The position numbers and the translations under genes were made by a program. The notes beneath the pieces are model-generated. The model was not told the origin of the DNA. It did not search any database and saw only the letters and a list, made by a program, of their open reading frames with translations. From positions 1 to 64,000 of the forward strand of contig NZ_JAHEAG010000002.1 in assembly GCF_018596315.1 (NCBI RefSeq): 64,000 bases of DNA, given 5' to 3'. Numbering within the stretch: the stretch's first letter is position 1; the number at the start of each line of letters is the position of its first letter. Of the stretch, positions 42,289-51,014 are shown piece by piece. This DNA comes from Bradyrhizobium sp. SRL28. Lineage in GTDB: Bacteria; Pseudomonadota; Alphaproteobacteria; Rhizobiales; Xanthobacteraceae.

Positions 42289-44106
42289 GTGACCCGTCCG
42301 CGCCGCTCCCTGTTCATGAAGTACTTCGTCACGCTGTTTGTCGCAGTGGTGACGCCGCTCGTGCTTGGTTCCGCGACCGAAGCCTGGTTCGCGTTTCGCG
42401 ACAATCGCTTCGATCTCAATGAACTCCTTCAGGTCGAGGCCCGCTCGGCGGCCGACCGGATACAGGCGTTCACCGACGGGATACGCGATCAGCTCGGCTG
42501 GGTCGTGCAGTTTCCCTGGACGGCGGGCGAGGACGACCGGCGCAGGATCGACGGGTTGCGTTTATTGCAGCAGGTGCCGGCGATCGTCTCGCTCTCGATG
42601 GTCGACCCGACCGGCACCGAACGCGTCTTCGTATCCCGCGTGAGCATGAACAGAACCGGCCGCGGCGCTGATATGTCGGCGGATCCCGCGGTTGTCGGCG
42701 CGCGCGCCAACCGCGTCTGGTATGGTCCGGTGCACTATCAGCGCGATTCCGAGCCTTACATGCGGATCGCGGTTGCGGGAAACCGCGCAGCCGCCGGGAT
42801 CGTCGTTGCCGATATCAACCTGAAACTGATCTGGAATATCATCGCGGCGATCAAGATCGGCGACACCGGACATGCCCTTGTCGTCGACGACTCCGGGCGT
42901 CTGATCGCCCATCCGGACATCAGCCTTGTGCTGCGCAGCGGTGCCGGGGCAGGGGATTTCGACCGCCTCAAGTCCGTCGTCAACGCCGCGAACGGATCGG
43001 CGGTTGCCACGACCGGCGAGGACGGCAAGCCCGTCGTTGCGCTCTCGGTGCGTGCCCCCAACGTGGGTTGGACTGTCATCGCGGAGCAGCCGGTCCGGGA
43101 GGCGTTCGAATCGATCCGCGCCGCGCTGTGGCGTTCTCTGGTGCTCATCGCCATCGGCATCGCCTTCGCATTTGTCCTCGCCTATTGGCGGGCTTGCCGG
43201 ATGTGGGGACCGATCCGGCAACTGGAGGCCGGCGTCGAACGGATCGGGATGGGGCAGTTCGACCATCGCGTCACGATCGAAAGCGGCGACGAGCTGCAGC
43301 AATTGGCGATCCGCTTCAACCAGATGGCGGAGGAGCTTGGGGCTTCACAGCAGAAGTCCGAGCGCATCAATCGCCTGAAGCAATTCCTTGCCCCGCAGGT
43401 GGCTGAATTGGTTGAGCACTCCGATCAGCGGTTGTTGGACGCACAGCGGCGGGAGGTGGTCGCGATTTTCGGCGATCTGCGCGGCTTCACCGCGTTTACC
43501 GCGCGTGCCGAGCCCGATGCTATTCTGGCCGTGCTGAGGCAGTACTATGAAGCCATTGGCGCCGTCACGGCCCGCCATGAGGCGACCTTGATCCGCTTCG
43601 CCGGTGACGGTGTGATGGTCCTCGTCAACGCGCCGGTTGCTTGCGCGAACCCGGCGCAGCGCGGCGTTCGGCTTGCGATCGACATGCAAGCTGCCGTGCA
43701 ATCCCTGGCCGGGGCCTGGAACGCCCGTGGCTGCGCCATGGGGTTCGGCGTGGGCATCGCGATGGGACCTGCGACCGTCGGAACGCTCGGCTGGCACGAA
43801 CGCCTCGACTACACAGCCATCGGAAACGTCGTCAATCTGGCATCGCGGCTTTGCGATTTGGCTGATGATGCGCAGATATTGGTGGATCCGGTTGTCACCG
43901 GGCATGTCAAGGATAGCATTGCCCTTGCGTCCATCGGAGAGCGGGCCATCAAGGGCTACGATCGTGCTCTGGAGGTTTTTGCGGTGGTTCGCAGCGCCGG
44001 GCCGCTGCCGCATCTCGACTGTCCGCTCCAGCCTGCTGACGTTCGACCGGTTGAAGCAGGATTTGGTAGAATGGCGTCGAAGCTTTCTCCGGCAGATGCT
44101 GGCTGA
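42289..44106 (+). CDS. dCache-HAMP adenylate/guanylate cyclase
   Basis: A 605-residue class III nucleotide cyclase. Transmembrane helices lie at about 11-31 and 285-305, bounding a periplasmic dCache sensor with IKIGDTGHALVVDDSGRLIA. A HAMP domain (about 307-360) leads to the cyclase domain (about 385-580), with metal-binding Asp396 (AIFGDLRGFTAFT) and Asp440 (RFAGDGVMVLVN) and LDYTAIGNVVNLASRL. It is likely to make cAMP, but the purine-specifying residues were not tested. GTG 42289 or the ATG nine codons later may start it. It follows the binding-protein gene directly. Confidence 0.9.
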   Translation: MTRPRRSLFMKYFVTLFVAVVTPLVLGSATEAWFAFRDNRFDLNELLQVEARSAADRIQAFTDGIRDQLGWVVQFPWTAGEDDRRRIDGLRLLQQVPAIVSLSMVDPTGTERVFVSRVSMNRTGRGADMSADPAVVGARANRVWYGPVHYQRDSEPYMRIAVAGNRAAAGIVVADINLKLIWNIIAAIKIGDTGHALVVDDSGRLIAHPDISLVLRSGAGAGDFDRLKSVVNAANGSAVATTGEDGKPVVALSVRAPNVGWTVIAEQPVREAFESIRAALWRSLVLIAIGIAFAFVLAYWRACRMWGPIRQLEAGVERIGMGQFDHRVTIESGDELQQLAIRFNQMAEELGASQQKSERINRLKQFLAPQVAELVEHSDQRLLDAQRREVVAIFGDLRGFTAFTARAEPDAILAVLRQYYEAIGAVTARHEATLIRFAGDGVMVLVNAPVACANPAQRGVRLAIDMQAAVQSLAGAWNARGCAMGFGVGIAMGPATVGTLGWHERLDYTAIGNVVNLASRLCDLADDAQILVDPVVTGHVKDSIALASIGERAIKGYDRALEVFAVVRSAGPLPHLDCPLQPADVRPVEAGFGRMASKLSPADAG

Positions 44107-44515
44107 ATGCAGTCCTCGGGCGATCAGGGCCGTGAGGTCGCCGCCCTGCCTCATGTTCAACTGTCATCGCCCGCCTTGTGCGCAATTGCGCACTGGGGCG
44201 GGCGATCCAGTATTCCAGAGACAGCAGTGATCGAATCGGTAGGCCGCAGCGTACTGGATACCCCCGCTTTCGCGGGGTATGACGAGCTCACGTTGTTCTC
44301 GCCGCCATCGCCTGCGCCCGGCGTGGATTGCGTTGCCGGCTTTGCTCGTCGCGATGACGTTGATAAGGTTCGAAAATGAGGCGATATGAGACCCGAATTA
44401 CCGCTGAAATCGAGCCCTCCGGCCGCCGCTTTTGACGTATTGATGGCCGCCGGTCCGTGCTATTTCTGGCCACCGGGCGACCGCCTTTGCCACCACACTT
44501 CCTGGGACTATCGCT
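44107..44515. other. Intergenic region with a dispersed repeat
   Basis: No gene is supported here. It contains CATCGCCCGCCTTGTGCGCA and a copy of the CCAGTA...CAGTGAT repeat at 44210-44283, described separately. The end of the region should hold the promoter of the LysR gene at 44516. Confidence 0.6.
44210..44283 (-). repeat. Dispersed repeat, copy 1 (inverted to 56767)
   Basis: The minus strand reads CGTCATACCCCGCGAAAG, then ATCCAGTACGCTGCGGCCTA and TCACTGCTGTCTCTGGA. The same order with few mismatches occurs on the plus strand at 56767-56842. I recall this as a high-copy intergenic repeat in Bradyrhizobium genomes. Confidence 0.75.
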
Positions 44516-45406
44516 TTGATCGACAAGCTTGAACTGCTGTTGGCGCTCGCAAAGGAGCGGCATTTCGGACGGGCTGCGGAGGCCTGCGGCGTCACCCAGC
44601 CGACCATGTCGACCAGCCTCAAGCAGCTCGAGGAAATTCTCGGCGTCATGCTGGTCCAGCGCGGGTCACGGTTCCAGGGCTTTACGCCGGAGGGCGAACG
44701 CACCCTCGACTGGGCGCGGCGCATCGTCGGTGACACCCGCGCGATGCGGCAGGAGATCAACAGCCTCAAAGACAAGCTCTCCGGCGAGATCAGGATCGCC
44801 GCGATCCCCACCGTCCTCGGCATGGTGGCGTCGCTGACGACGCCGTTCCGCGCGCGCTACCCCGACGTGCGCTTTCGTATTCAGTCCTGCACCTCGGCCG
44901 ACGTGCTGGGCCTGCTGGAAAATCTCGAGGTCGATGCCGGGCTGACCTATATCGAGAACGAACCGATCGGCAAGGTGCGCACCATTCCGCTCTATAAAGA
45001 GAGCTATCGCCTGCTGACCTCGCCCGATGCCATGTTCGGCGATCGCAAGCAGGTCACCTGGAAGGAAGTAGGCCAGGTTCCGCTGTGCCTGCTGACGCCG
45101 GACATGCAGAACCGCCGCATCATCGATCGCGCACTGGCGTCGGTTGGTGCGGAGGCCACGCCGACGCTGACGTCGAACTCGCTCGTGGTCCTCTATACGC
45201 ACGTAAAGACCGGACGCTGGGCGAGCGTGATGCCGGCAAAACTCGCGGAGACGCTGGGCTTGGCCGATACCATCCGCAGCATTCCGATCGTCGATCCCGT
45301 CGTCGACTACAGTGTCGGGTTGGTGATCCCGCAGCGCGATCCGATGACACCTCTGATCGCAGCGCTGGTGCAGGTCGCCCGCGAAGTCGCGCCGACGCTG
45401 GAATAG
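44516..45406 (+). CDS. LysR-family regulator, possible formate dehydrogenase regulator
   Basis: A 296-residue LysR-type regulator. The helix-turn-helix is at about 15-45 (RHFGRAAEACGVTQPTMSTS). The effector domain opens GEIRIAAIPTVLGMVASLTT. Close relatives that I recall in rhizobia lie divergent from fdsG and control formate dehydrogenase (FdsR). Here it is 7.6 kb from fdsG, with the same relative orientation, so a link is plausible but unproven. Start TTG 44516 gives the usual N-terminus (IDKLELLLALAKE). Confidence 0.85.
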   Translation: MIDKLELLLALAKERHFGRAAEACGVTQPTMSTSLKQLEEILGVMLVQRGSRFQGFTPEGERTLDWARRIVGDTRAMRQEINSLKDKLSGEIRIAAIPTVLGMVASLTTPFRARYPDVRFRIQSCTSADVLGLLENLEVDAGLTYIENEPIGKVRTIPLYKESYRLLTSPDAMFGDRKQVTWKEVGQVPLCLLTPDMQNRRIIDRALASVGAEATPTLTSNSLVVLYTHVKTGRWASVMPAKLAETLGLADTIRSIPIVDPVVDYSVGLVIPQRDPMTPLIAALVQVAREVAPTLE

Positions 45407-45408
45407 AT

Positions 45409-45512
45409 CGCCGGAGCCTTTTCCGTTTCGATTGAATCGAAACGGGGCTCCGGATTCTTGGTTTGACGCGTTTTCTTGACGCGAACCGGTCCCCACTTCG
45501 CTTGAAAACGCT
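45409..45512. repeat. GAGCGTTTTC-type palindromic repeat
   Basis: The sequence contains CGTTTCGATTGAATCGAAACG, a near-perfect palindrome (I give only its ends: CGTTTCGATT and AATCGAAACG), followed by a GACGCGTTTTCTTGACGCGAACCGG-like segment and CTTCGCTTGAAAACGCTC at the end. It is a well-known rhizobial intergenic repeat and lies between the convergent LysR genes. Confidence 0.75.
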
Positions 45513-46460
45513 CTAATAGCTCGCCGGCATCAGCCGCAGACGCGGGTAGAGCCGGTCGATCGCGGCCATGTCGGTGTGCATCTGCTCGATGATCCAGTCG
45601 CGGATCTCGCCGACGACCGGCCGGATCGGTCGGTCGTGCGGGTGCACCAGTTCGCAAAGCCGCCGTGTCGTGGTGAGCGTTTCCGAGGCCGGGACCAAGG
45701 CGCCGGTCAGCAGCCAATGGGCTGCGACCGTGAGCCAGCCGAGCGCAATGCCCTGGCCGAGCAACGCCGCCTGCACCACCACCGCATAGTCGGAAAAACT
45801 CAGCGACTTGGCGGGTCCGGATCGTCTGGTGAGAAAGGCCGGATATTCCGCCGCCCAATCACCGGGGGTATCCGCGAGGCGAATGATGGTGTTGGCTTCG
45901 ATCGGTCCATCCGGGCTGTCCGCGTCGCGATAGGCCGGGCTGCAGATCGGCAGCATGACTTCCTTCATCACCAGCGCGCCGTTGCGCGCGGGATCGTATC
46001 GATCGCGAAACCGCATGCCGAGATCGACATTGTCGACGGGCCCGCGCAGCGGACCGGAAATAAGCTGGAAGCGGAGATCGACGGTTGGAAACTGGCGCTG
46101 CAGTTTGTCGATGCGGGGCATCAGCCAATGGGTGGTGAACGCCGAGGAGACCGAGAGCGTGACCGTCTCGGTGCCCTTGCGGCGGCGGTCGATCTCGATC
46201 AGGCCGCCTTCGATGCTGCGAAATCCATCCGATACGTGGCGATAGAGGATCTCGCCATCTTCCGTCAGGGCCGCGCGGCCATTGGTACGGTCGAACAGCC
46301 GAACGCCGAGATAGTCCTCGAACTGTCCGAGCATCCGGCTTACTGCGGGCTGGGTGACGTTCAGTTCGGCGGCCGCCGCCGTGAAGCTGCCATTGCGCGC
46401 CGCCGCGTCAAAGACGAACAGCGCGTGACTGGAGGGCAGCTTCCGCCGGAGGTCAGGCAT
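45513..46460 (-). CDS. LysR-family regulator, GcvA-like
   Basis: A 315-residue LysR-type regulator of the GcvA group. The helix-turn-helix is at about 22-50 (RNGSFTAAAAELNVTQPAVS). The effector domain starts ETVTLSVSSAFTTHWLMPRI. It is divergent from the polyamine-type ABC operon, 251 bases away, and is its probable regulator. ATG 46460 fits the family. Confidence 0.88.
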   Translation of the reverse strand: MPDLRRKLPSSHALFVFDAAARNGSFTAAAAELNVTQPAVSRMLGQFEDYLGVRLFDRTNGRAALTEDGEILYRHVSDGFRSIEGGLIEIDRRRKGTETVTLSVSSAFTTHWLMPRIDKLQRQFPTVDLRFQLISGPLRGPVDNVDLGMRFRDRYDPARNGALVMKEVMLPICSPAYRDADSPDGPIEANTIIRLADTPGDWAAEYPAFLTRRSGPAKSLSFSDYAVVVQAALLGQGIALGWLTVAAHWLLTGALVPASETLTTTRRLCELVHPHDRPIRPVVGEIRDWIIEQMHTDMAAIDRLYPRLRLMPASY

Positions 46461-46711
46461 AACCTGATGTTATGCTGCCGGTGAGAATTTGGCAATTGCC
46501 CGTGCCGGCCAACTCTGATTGGCTTGCGCGATAGCCTGCCAGTACGGGCAAGATTGAAAAACTGGCGCGGTGGGGGACGGCCTCGGGAGCTGTCCTGACG
46601 TGCCTGCTCTATAAGACGAGATCATGCCGGTTTCAACCGTGCTTGCGCCATCGCAGGGGACGTCGATGGCGCGCATCGGTGCGCGCCTCGGTAACGCAAC
46701 GGGGTCGATCA

Positions 46712-47818
46712 TTGGACCAGGGCGGAGAGAGCGTCGACATCAGGGCCGCGAGCAAGAACTATGACGCCGTCCGGGCGCTTGATAACGTCACCCTGAACGT
46801 CGCGCCGCGCGAGTTCGTCTCCCTGCTCGGGCCGTCCGGATCCGGCAAGACCACGCTGCTCGGCATCCTCGGCGGCTTCATTCAACCCTCGTCGGGCTCG
46901 ATCCATTTCGGCGACCGCGACGTGACGTTCGTGCCGCCGCACAAGCGCGACATCGGCGTGGTGTTTCAGAACTACGCGCTATTCCCGCACATGAGCGTGG
47001 GCGAGAACGTTGCCTTTCCGCTGCGCGCGCGACGGATTCCAAAGGCGGACTGGGCTGCGAGAGTACGCGCCGCACTCGCGATGGTCGGGCTGTCGGGCTA
47101 CGAGACCCGTGGCATCGCCCAGCTCTCCGGCGGCCAGCGCCAGCGCGTGGCGCTGGCACGCGCCATGATCTTCGAGCCGCGCCTGATCCTGATGGACGAG
47201 CCGCTGTCGGCGCTCGACAAGCAGTTGCGGGAAGCGATGCAGATCGAATTGCGCGAACTGCACAAGCGGATCGGCGCCACCATCATCTACGTCACCCACG
47301 ACCAGCGCGAGGCGCTGACGATGAGCGACCGCGTGGCGATCCTCAAGGACGGGCGGTTGGTCCAGATCGATCGCCCGGAGCGGCTGCATGACTATCCCGC
47401 CGACTCCTTTGTGGCGAGTTTCATCGGCGAGGCGAGCCTGTTGCCGGTCCGGCGCGTCGACGCCTGCAGCGTGGCGCTCGGGCCGGCTGTCCTGAAAAGC
47501 GCGCGCGCGATTCCGGACGGCGAGGCGCTGATGCTCGCGGTGCACAGCGAGAAGCTGCTGATTGCGGACGGCGTGGCGGATGCCGCGCTTAACCGCCTTG
47601 CCGGCAAGGTCACCGACATCGTCTATCAAGGCGAAAGCCTGCGCGTGTTCCTGCAACTAGCCGACGGCACCAGCCTGAGCCTGCGTCAGCCGAGCCATTA
47701 CCAGGCCTCGCGCCTGTTACCTCCGATCGGCGGCGAACTCACCGTTACACTGCATCCCGAAGACACCATTGTCGTGCCCAAGGCGCAAGAAGAGGCGCAG
47801 GAGAGGGCGCGGGAATGA
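46712..47818 (+). CDS. Polyamine-type ABC transporter ATPase (PotA-like)
   Basis: A 368-residue ATPase of the PotA/FbpC group. Walker A is GPSGSGKT (40-47), the signature LSGGQRQRVALARAM, Walker B LILMDEPLSALD and the switch His in VTHDQREALTMSDR. The C-terminal TOBE-type domain (about 260-360) contains GKVTDIVYQGESLRVFL. TTG 46712 was chosen because GGGG lies about 8 bases upstream and the longer frame adds Arg-rich, unconserved residues. It is the first gene of an operon with two permeases, a binding protein, a HAD hydrolase and a FAD oxidase. Confidence 0.92.
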   Translation: MDQGGESVDIRAASKNYDAVRALDNVTLNVAPREFVSLLGPSGSGKTTLLGILGGFIQPSSGSIHFGDRDVTFVPPHKRDIGVVFQNYALFPHMSVGENVAFPLRARRIPKADWAARVRAALAMVGLSGYETRGIAQLSGGQRQRVALARAMIFEPRLILMDEPLSALDKQLREAMQIELRELHKRIGATIIYVTHDQREALTMSDRVAILKDGRLVQIDRPERLHDYPADSFVASFIGEASLLPVRRVDACSVALGPAVLKSARAIPDGEALMLAVHSEKLLIADGVADAALNRLAGKVTDIVYQGESLRVFLQLADGTSLSLRQPSHYQASRLLPPIGGELTVTLHPEDTIVVPKAQEEAQERARE

Positions 47819-47870
47819 ATGCCCTGTCAAACCCGAGTGCAACACCAGACCAACAAAACAAGAGATGAAA

Positions 47871-48569
47871 ATGTCCTATGATAGCTTCAAGGTTCTCACC
47901 TTCGACGTAGTCGGTACCTTGATCGATTTCGAAGCCGGCGTGCTCGATGCGGTGCGCAAGATCTCCGGCCGAAAGGCAGCCGAACTCAGCGACGATCAGA
48001 TCTTCGCGTCGTACAAGCGTGGCCGCGACGCTCATCCGGAGCGGTCGAGCGAAGTGATGTTCCATGTCTACCGGTACCTCGCCAAAGAGCTCGGACTGCC
48101 GGCCGACGATGCCGCCTGCGATTCCTTCCAGCTCGCCGTGCTGCGCTGGCAACCATTTTCGGATTCGGTCGATGCACTGAAGCGCCTGCGCACCAGGTTC
48201 CGATTGGTCGCCATGACCAATGCGGATCGCGTCGCGCTGTCATGCTATGCGCACGCGCTCGACAATCCCTTCCACGACACCATCTGCGCCGATGACACCG
48301 GGGTTGCGAAACCCAATCCGGAATTCTTCGCCTACAACAAGGGCCGCCAGTCGGCGTTCGGCTACAAGCAGTCCGAAATCCTGCACGTGGCGCAGAGCCA
48401 GCATCACGACATCGGTATCGCCCGACAGCTTGGCTACAAGGTCTGCTGGATCGAGCGGCGCCAGGGCATGAAAGGTTTTGGCGGCACGCCCGAGGTGCCG
48501 CAGCTCACAAAACCCGATTTCCATTTCGCCACCATGAAGGCGTTCGCCGACGCGGCGCTTGGAAGCTGA
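47871..48569 (+). CDS. HAD hydrolase, 2-haloacid dehalogenase-like
   Basis: A 232-residue HAD-superfamily protein. Motif I is LTFDVVGTLIDFE, with nucleophile Asp12. The second Asp of the phosphatase motif is replaced by Val, as in haloacid dehalogenases, where it is Tyr. Motif II is MTNAD and motif III includes GVAKPNPEFFAY. The substrate is unknown; the operon suggests an amine- or amino-acid-derived compound. ATG 47871 has AAGAG at about 6 bases. It lies between the ABC ATPase and the FAD oxidase. Confidence 0.8.
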   Translation: MSYDSFKVLTFDVVGTLIDFEAGVLDAVRKISGRKAAELSDDQIFASYKRGRDAHPERSSEVMFHVYRYLAKELGLPADDAACDSFQLAVLRWQPFSDSVDALKRLRTRFRLVAMTNADRVALSCYAHALDNPFHDTICADDTGVAKPNPEFFAYNKGRQSAFGYKQSEILHVAQSQHHDIGIARQLGYKVCWIERRQGMKGFGGTPEVPQLTKPDFHFATMKAFADAALGS

Positions 48570-48587
48570 GACGGGCGGGCGGCTGAC

Positions 48588-49895
48588 ATGGCAGAGGTCT
48601 GGACCCCAATGGCATCGGCCGCCTCGCTCTGGGCGGATACGGCGGAGCCGTTGTCGGCCTTTCCGAAGCTTGCCGGCGAGGTAAAGGCCGATGTCGTCAT
48701 CATCGGCGCGGGTTACACGGGGCTGTCTGCGGCGCATCACATCGCGAGGAGCGGCCTTTCGCCGGTCGTACTCGAAGCCAATCATCCCGGCTGGGGCGCG
48801 AGCGGCCGCAATGGCGGCGTCATCACCGCCAAATTCCGCCTCTCGTTTCGTGATATCGACGCCGCCCATGGCCGCGCCATGGCCCGGCGGATGTACGAGA
48901 TCGCACATGAGTCCGTCGACATGGTCGAGGAACTGGTGTCCGAATTCGGCATCCCCAGCGCGCGGCTGACACGCACAGGGCAGATCAAGGCCGCACATAA
49001 CGATGCGACGCTGCGGGCCGCGATCGACGAAGCCGCCTGGATGACGCGCGAGATGCGCGACACCGAGGTCAGGATCCTCGACCCGCACCAGGTGCGCGAC
49101 GAGACGGGCTCGCAGGTCTTTGTCGGCGGGATTCTCAATCCCGGCTCCGGCGGCATCCATCCGCTGAACTATCTGAGGGGCCTCGCCAGCGGCGTGGCGC
49201 AACGCGGCGTGCCGGTCTTTCAGGAAAGCCCGGTGCTCGCGCTGCGTCGTGACGGCGATGGTGTCGTGGCGGAAACGCCTGACGGTATAGTGCGGGCGCG
49301 CCAGGCGATCATCGCCACCAACAGCTATTCCGATTTGACGTCGGCTACCGCGCGCGTGCAGCGGACGCTGGTGCCGTTCCGCAGCGCTCTCATCGCCACC
49401 GAAAAATTGTCGCCGAATCTCGCCGGCAGCCTGATGCCGACGGGGCGCACTTACACCGAGACCAAGCGCATGATGCGCTGGTTCCGCAAGGTTGACGACC
49501 GCGTCATCTTCGGCGGACGTGGCGCTTTCGGCAAGCAGGATTCCGAAAGCGCCTTCGATGCGCTGCGCAAGGCAATGGTCGGCATCTTCCCGGAGCTTGC
49601 GGATGTTCCGCTCGCGTTCAAATGGTCGGGTCTCGTCGCGATGACGCTCGATTCCGTGCCGCATGTCGGCCGTCTCGATGATCGCACCCTTTATTCGGTC
49701 GGCTACAACGGCGCCGGCGTCGCGATGTCGAGCCTGATGGGCCGCTACCTCGCAGCCCTCGTGCACGGGGAGAAGGTCGATCTCGGCCTACTCGATGCTG
49801 GCCGTCTCAAGGCTATTCCATTCTATCCGTTCCGCGAACCGGCCGTCCGCATGGTGGCCGGTTGGTATCAGTTTCTGGATGCGGTCGGGCGGTAG
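48588..49895 (+). CDS. FAD-dependent amine/amino-acid oxidase (PuuB-like)
   Basis: A 435-residue DAO-family flavoprotein. The Rossmann FAD motif is VVIIGAGYTGLSAAHHIA (GxGxxG at 40-45), followed by GASGRNGGVITAKF. C-terminal FAD contacts lie in TLYSVGYNGAGVAMSSLMG. The N-terminus, with a W-x-D-T-A-x-P stretch, resembles gamma-glutamylputrescine oxidases. It may oxidise the amine substrate imported by the transporter. It sits 18 bases after the HAD gene. Confidence 0.85.
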   Translation: MAEVWTPMASAASLWADTAEPLSAFPKLAGEVKADVVIIGAGYTGLSAAHHIARSGLSPVVLEANHPGWGASGRNGGVITAKFRLSFRDIDAAHGRAMARRMYEIAHESVDMVEELVSEFGIPSARLTRTGQIKAAHNDATLRAAIDEAAWMTREMRDTEVRILDPHQVRDETGSQVFVGGILNPGSGGIHPLNYLRGLASGVAQRGVPVFQESPVLALRRDGDGVVAETPDGIVRARQAIIATNSYSDLTSATARVQRTLVPFRSALIATEKLSPNLAGSLMPTGRTYTETKRMMRWFRKVDDRVIFGGRGAFGKQDSESAFDALRKAMVGIFPELADVPLAFKWSGLVAMTLDSVPHVGRLDDRTLYSVGYNGAGVAMSSLMGRYLAALVHGEKVDLGLLDAGRLKAIPFYPFREPAVRMVAGWYQFLDAVGR

Positions 49896-49931
49896 GCGTT
49901 GCCGGCCCGGCCATAACAAGAGGGGTTGAAC

Positions 49932-50993
49932 ATGATGATTGCATCTTGCTGCCGACGCGCACTGCTCGGTGTTTCCCTTGGTGTTTGCTTTGGCGCCCTC
50001 GCGGCGCTTCCGGCCAATGCGCAACAGATCACCTTCGTTTCCCAGGGCGGCGCCTACCAGAAGGCGCAAACCGTCGCGATCCTGGATCCATCAGCCAAGA
50101 AGCTTGGCATCACCATCAACCAGGACAGCATCCCCGACGCCTGGCCCGCCATCAAATCGCAGGTCGCCAGCGGCAAGCCGACCTGGGACGTGGTCGACGT
50201 GCCAACCGGCTATTGCCTGCGCGGCGGCGAGCAGGGTCTGCTCGAAAAACTCGATTTCTCCAAATTGCCAAACGCGGCCGCGATGCCCGAGGCCTATCGT
50301 TCCCCATATTCAGTGGCCTACGAATTTTATTCGAGCGTGCTCGCCTACAGCGAGAAGAAATTTTCGGCAGGCGCAGCGCCCAATAGCTGGGCCGATTTCT
50401 GGGACGTGAAGAAGTTCCCGGGCCGCCGCGCGCTGCGCAACCACCCGATCGCCACGCTGGAGGCGGCGCTGATGGCCGACGGTGTCGCGCCTGACAAGCT
50501 CTATCCGCTCGACGTCGACCGTGCCTTCAAGAAGCTCGAGGAGATCAAGCCCAACATCACCGTGTGGTGGACCTCGGGCGCGCAATCGGCGCAGCTCCTC
50601 AATGATGGAGAGGTCGACATGGTGATGGCCTGGAACGGCCGCGTCAGTGCGCTGACCAAGGAAGGCGCCAAGGTCGCTTATACCTACAATCAGGGCATCC
50701 TGCAGAGCACGTCGCTCTGCATTCTCAAGGATGCGCCCAATCTCGCGACCGCGGTCCGCTTCCTCAACGAGGCGGTCGATCCCGTCCACCAGGCCAACCT
50801 GCCGCTGCATATCGATTACGGCCCGGCCAACCCGAAGGCCTTCGATACCGGCGTCATCAAGCCGGAGCGTGTCGCGCAACTGCCGAGCGCACCCGAGAAC
50901 GCGGCCAAGCAGGCGCTGATGTCCTACGCCTGGTGGTCGTCGCCGGCAGGCGAGGCCGCGGAGAAGCGCTGGGTCGGCTTCATGCAGAGATAG
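49932..50993 (+). CDS. Polyamine-type ABC transporter substrate-binding protein
   Basis: A 353-residue periplasmic binding protein of the PotD/PotF-like group. A signal peptide (about 1-30, LLGVSLGVCFGALAALPANA) precedes FVSQGGAYQKAQTVAIL and PTWDVVDVPTGYCLRGG. The segment ITVWWTSGAQSAQLLNDGEV near the middle is typical. Exact substrate unknown. ATG 49932 has GGGGT about 7 bases upstream. It starts 36 bases after the oxidase gene. Confidence 0.88.
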   Translation: MMIASCCRRALLGVSLGVCFGALAALPANAQQITFVSQGGAYQKAQTVAILDPSAKKLGITINQDSIPDAWPAIKSQVASGKPTWDVVDVPTGYCLRGGEQGLLEKLDFSKLPNAAAMPEAYRSPYSVAYEFYSSVLAYSEKKFSAGAAPNSWADFWDVKKFPGRRALRNHPIATLEAALMADGVAPDKLYPLDVDRAFKKLEEIKPNITVWWTSGAQSAQLLNDGEVDMVMAWNGRVSALTKEGAKVAYTYNQGILQSTSLCILKDAPNLATAVRFLNEAVDPVHQANLPLHIDYGPANPKAFDTGVIKPERVAQLPSAPENAAKQALMSYAWWSSPAGEAAEKRWVGFMQR

Positions 50994-51014
50994 CTTGGCC
51001 ATCGCAGGATCACA

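Noticed and set aside
48240..49766. 508-codon minus-strand frame opposite the FAD oxidase
   Set aside because: Shadow frame; the oxidase shows clear FAD motifs on the plus strand.
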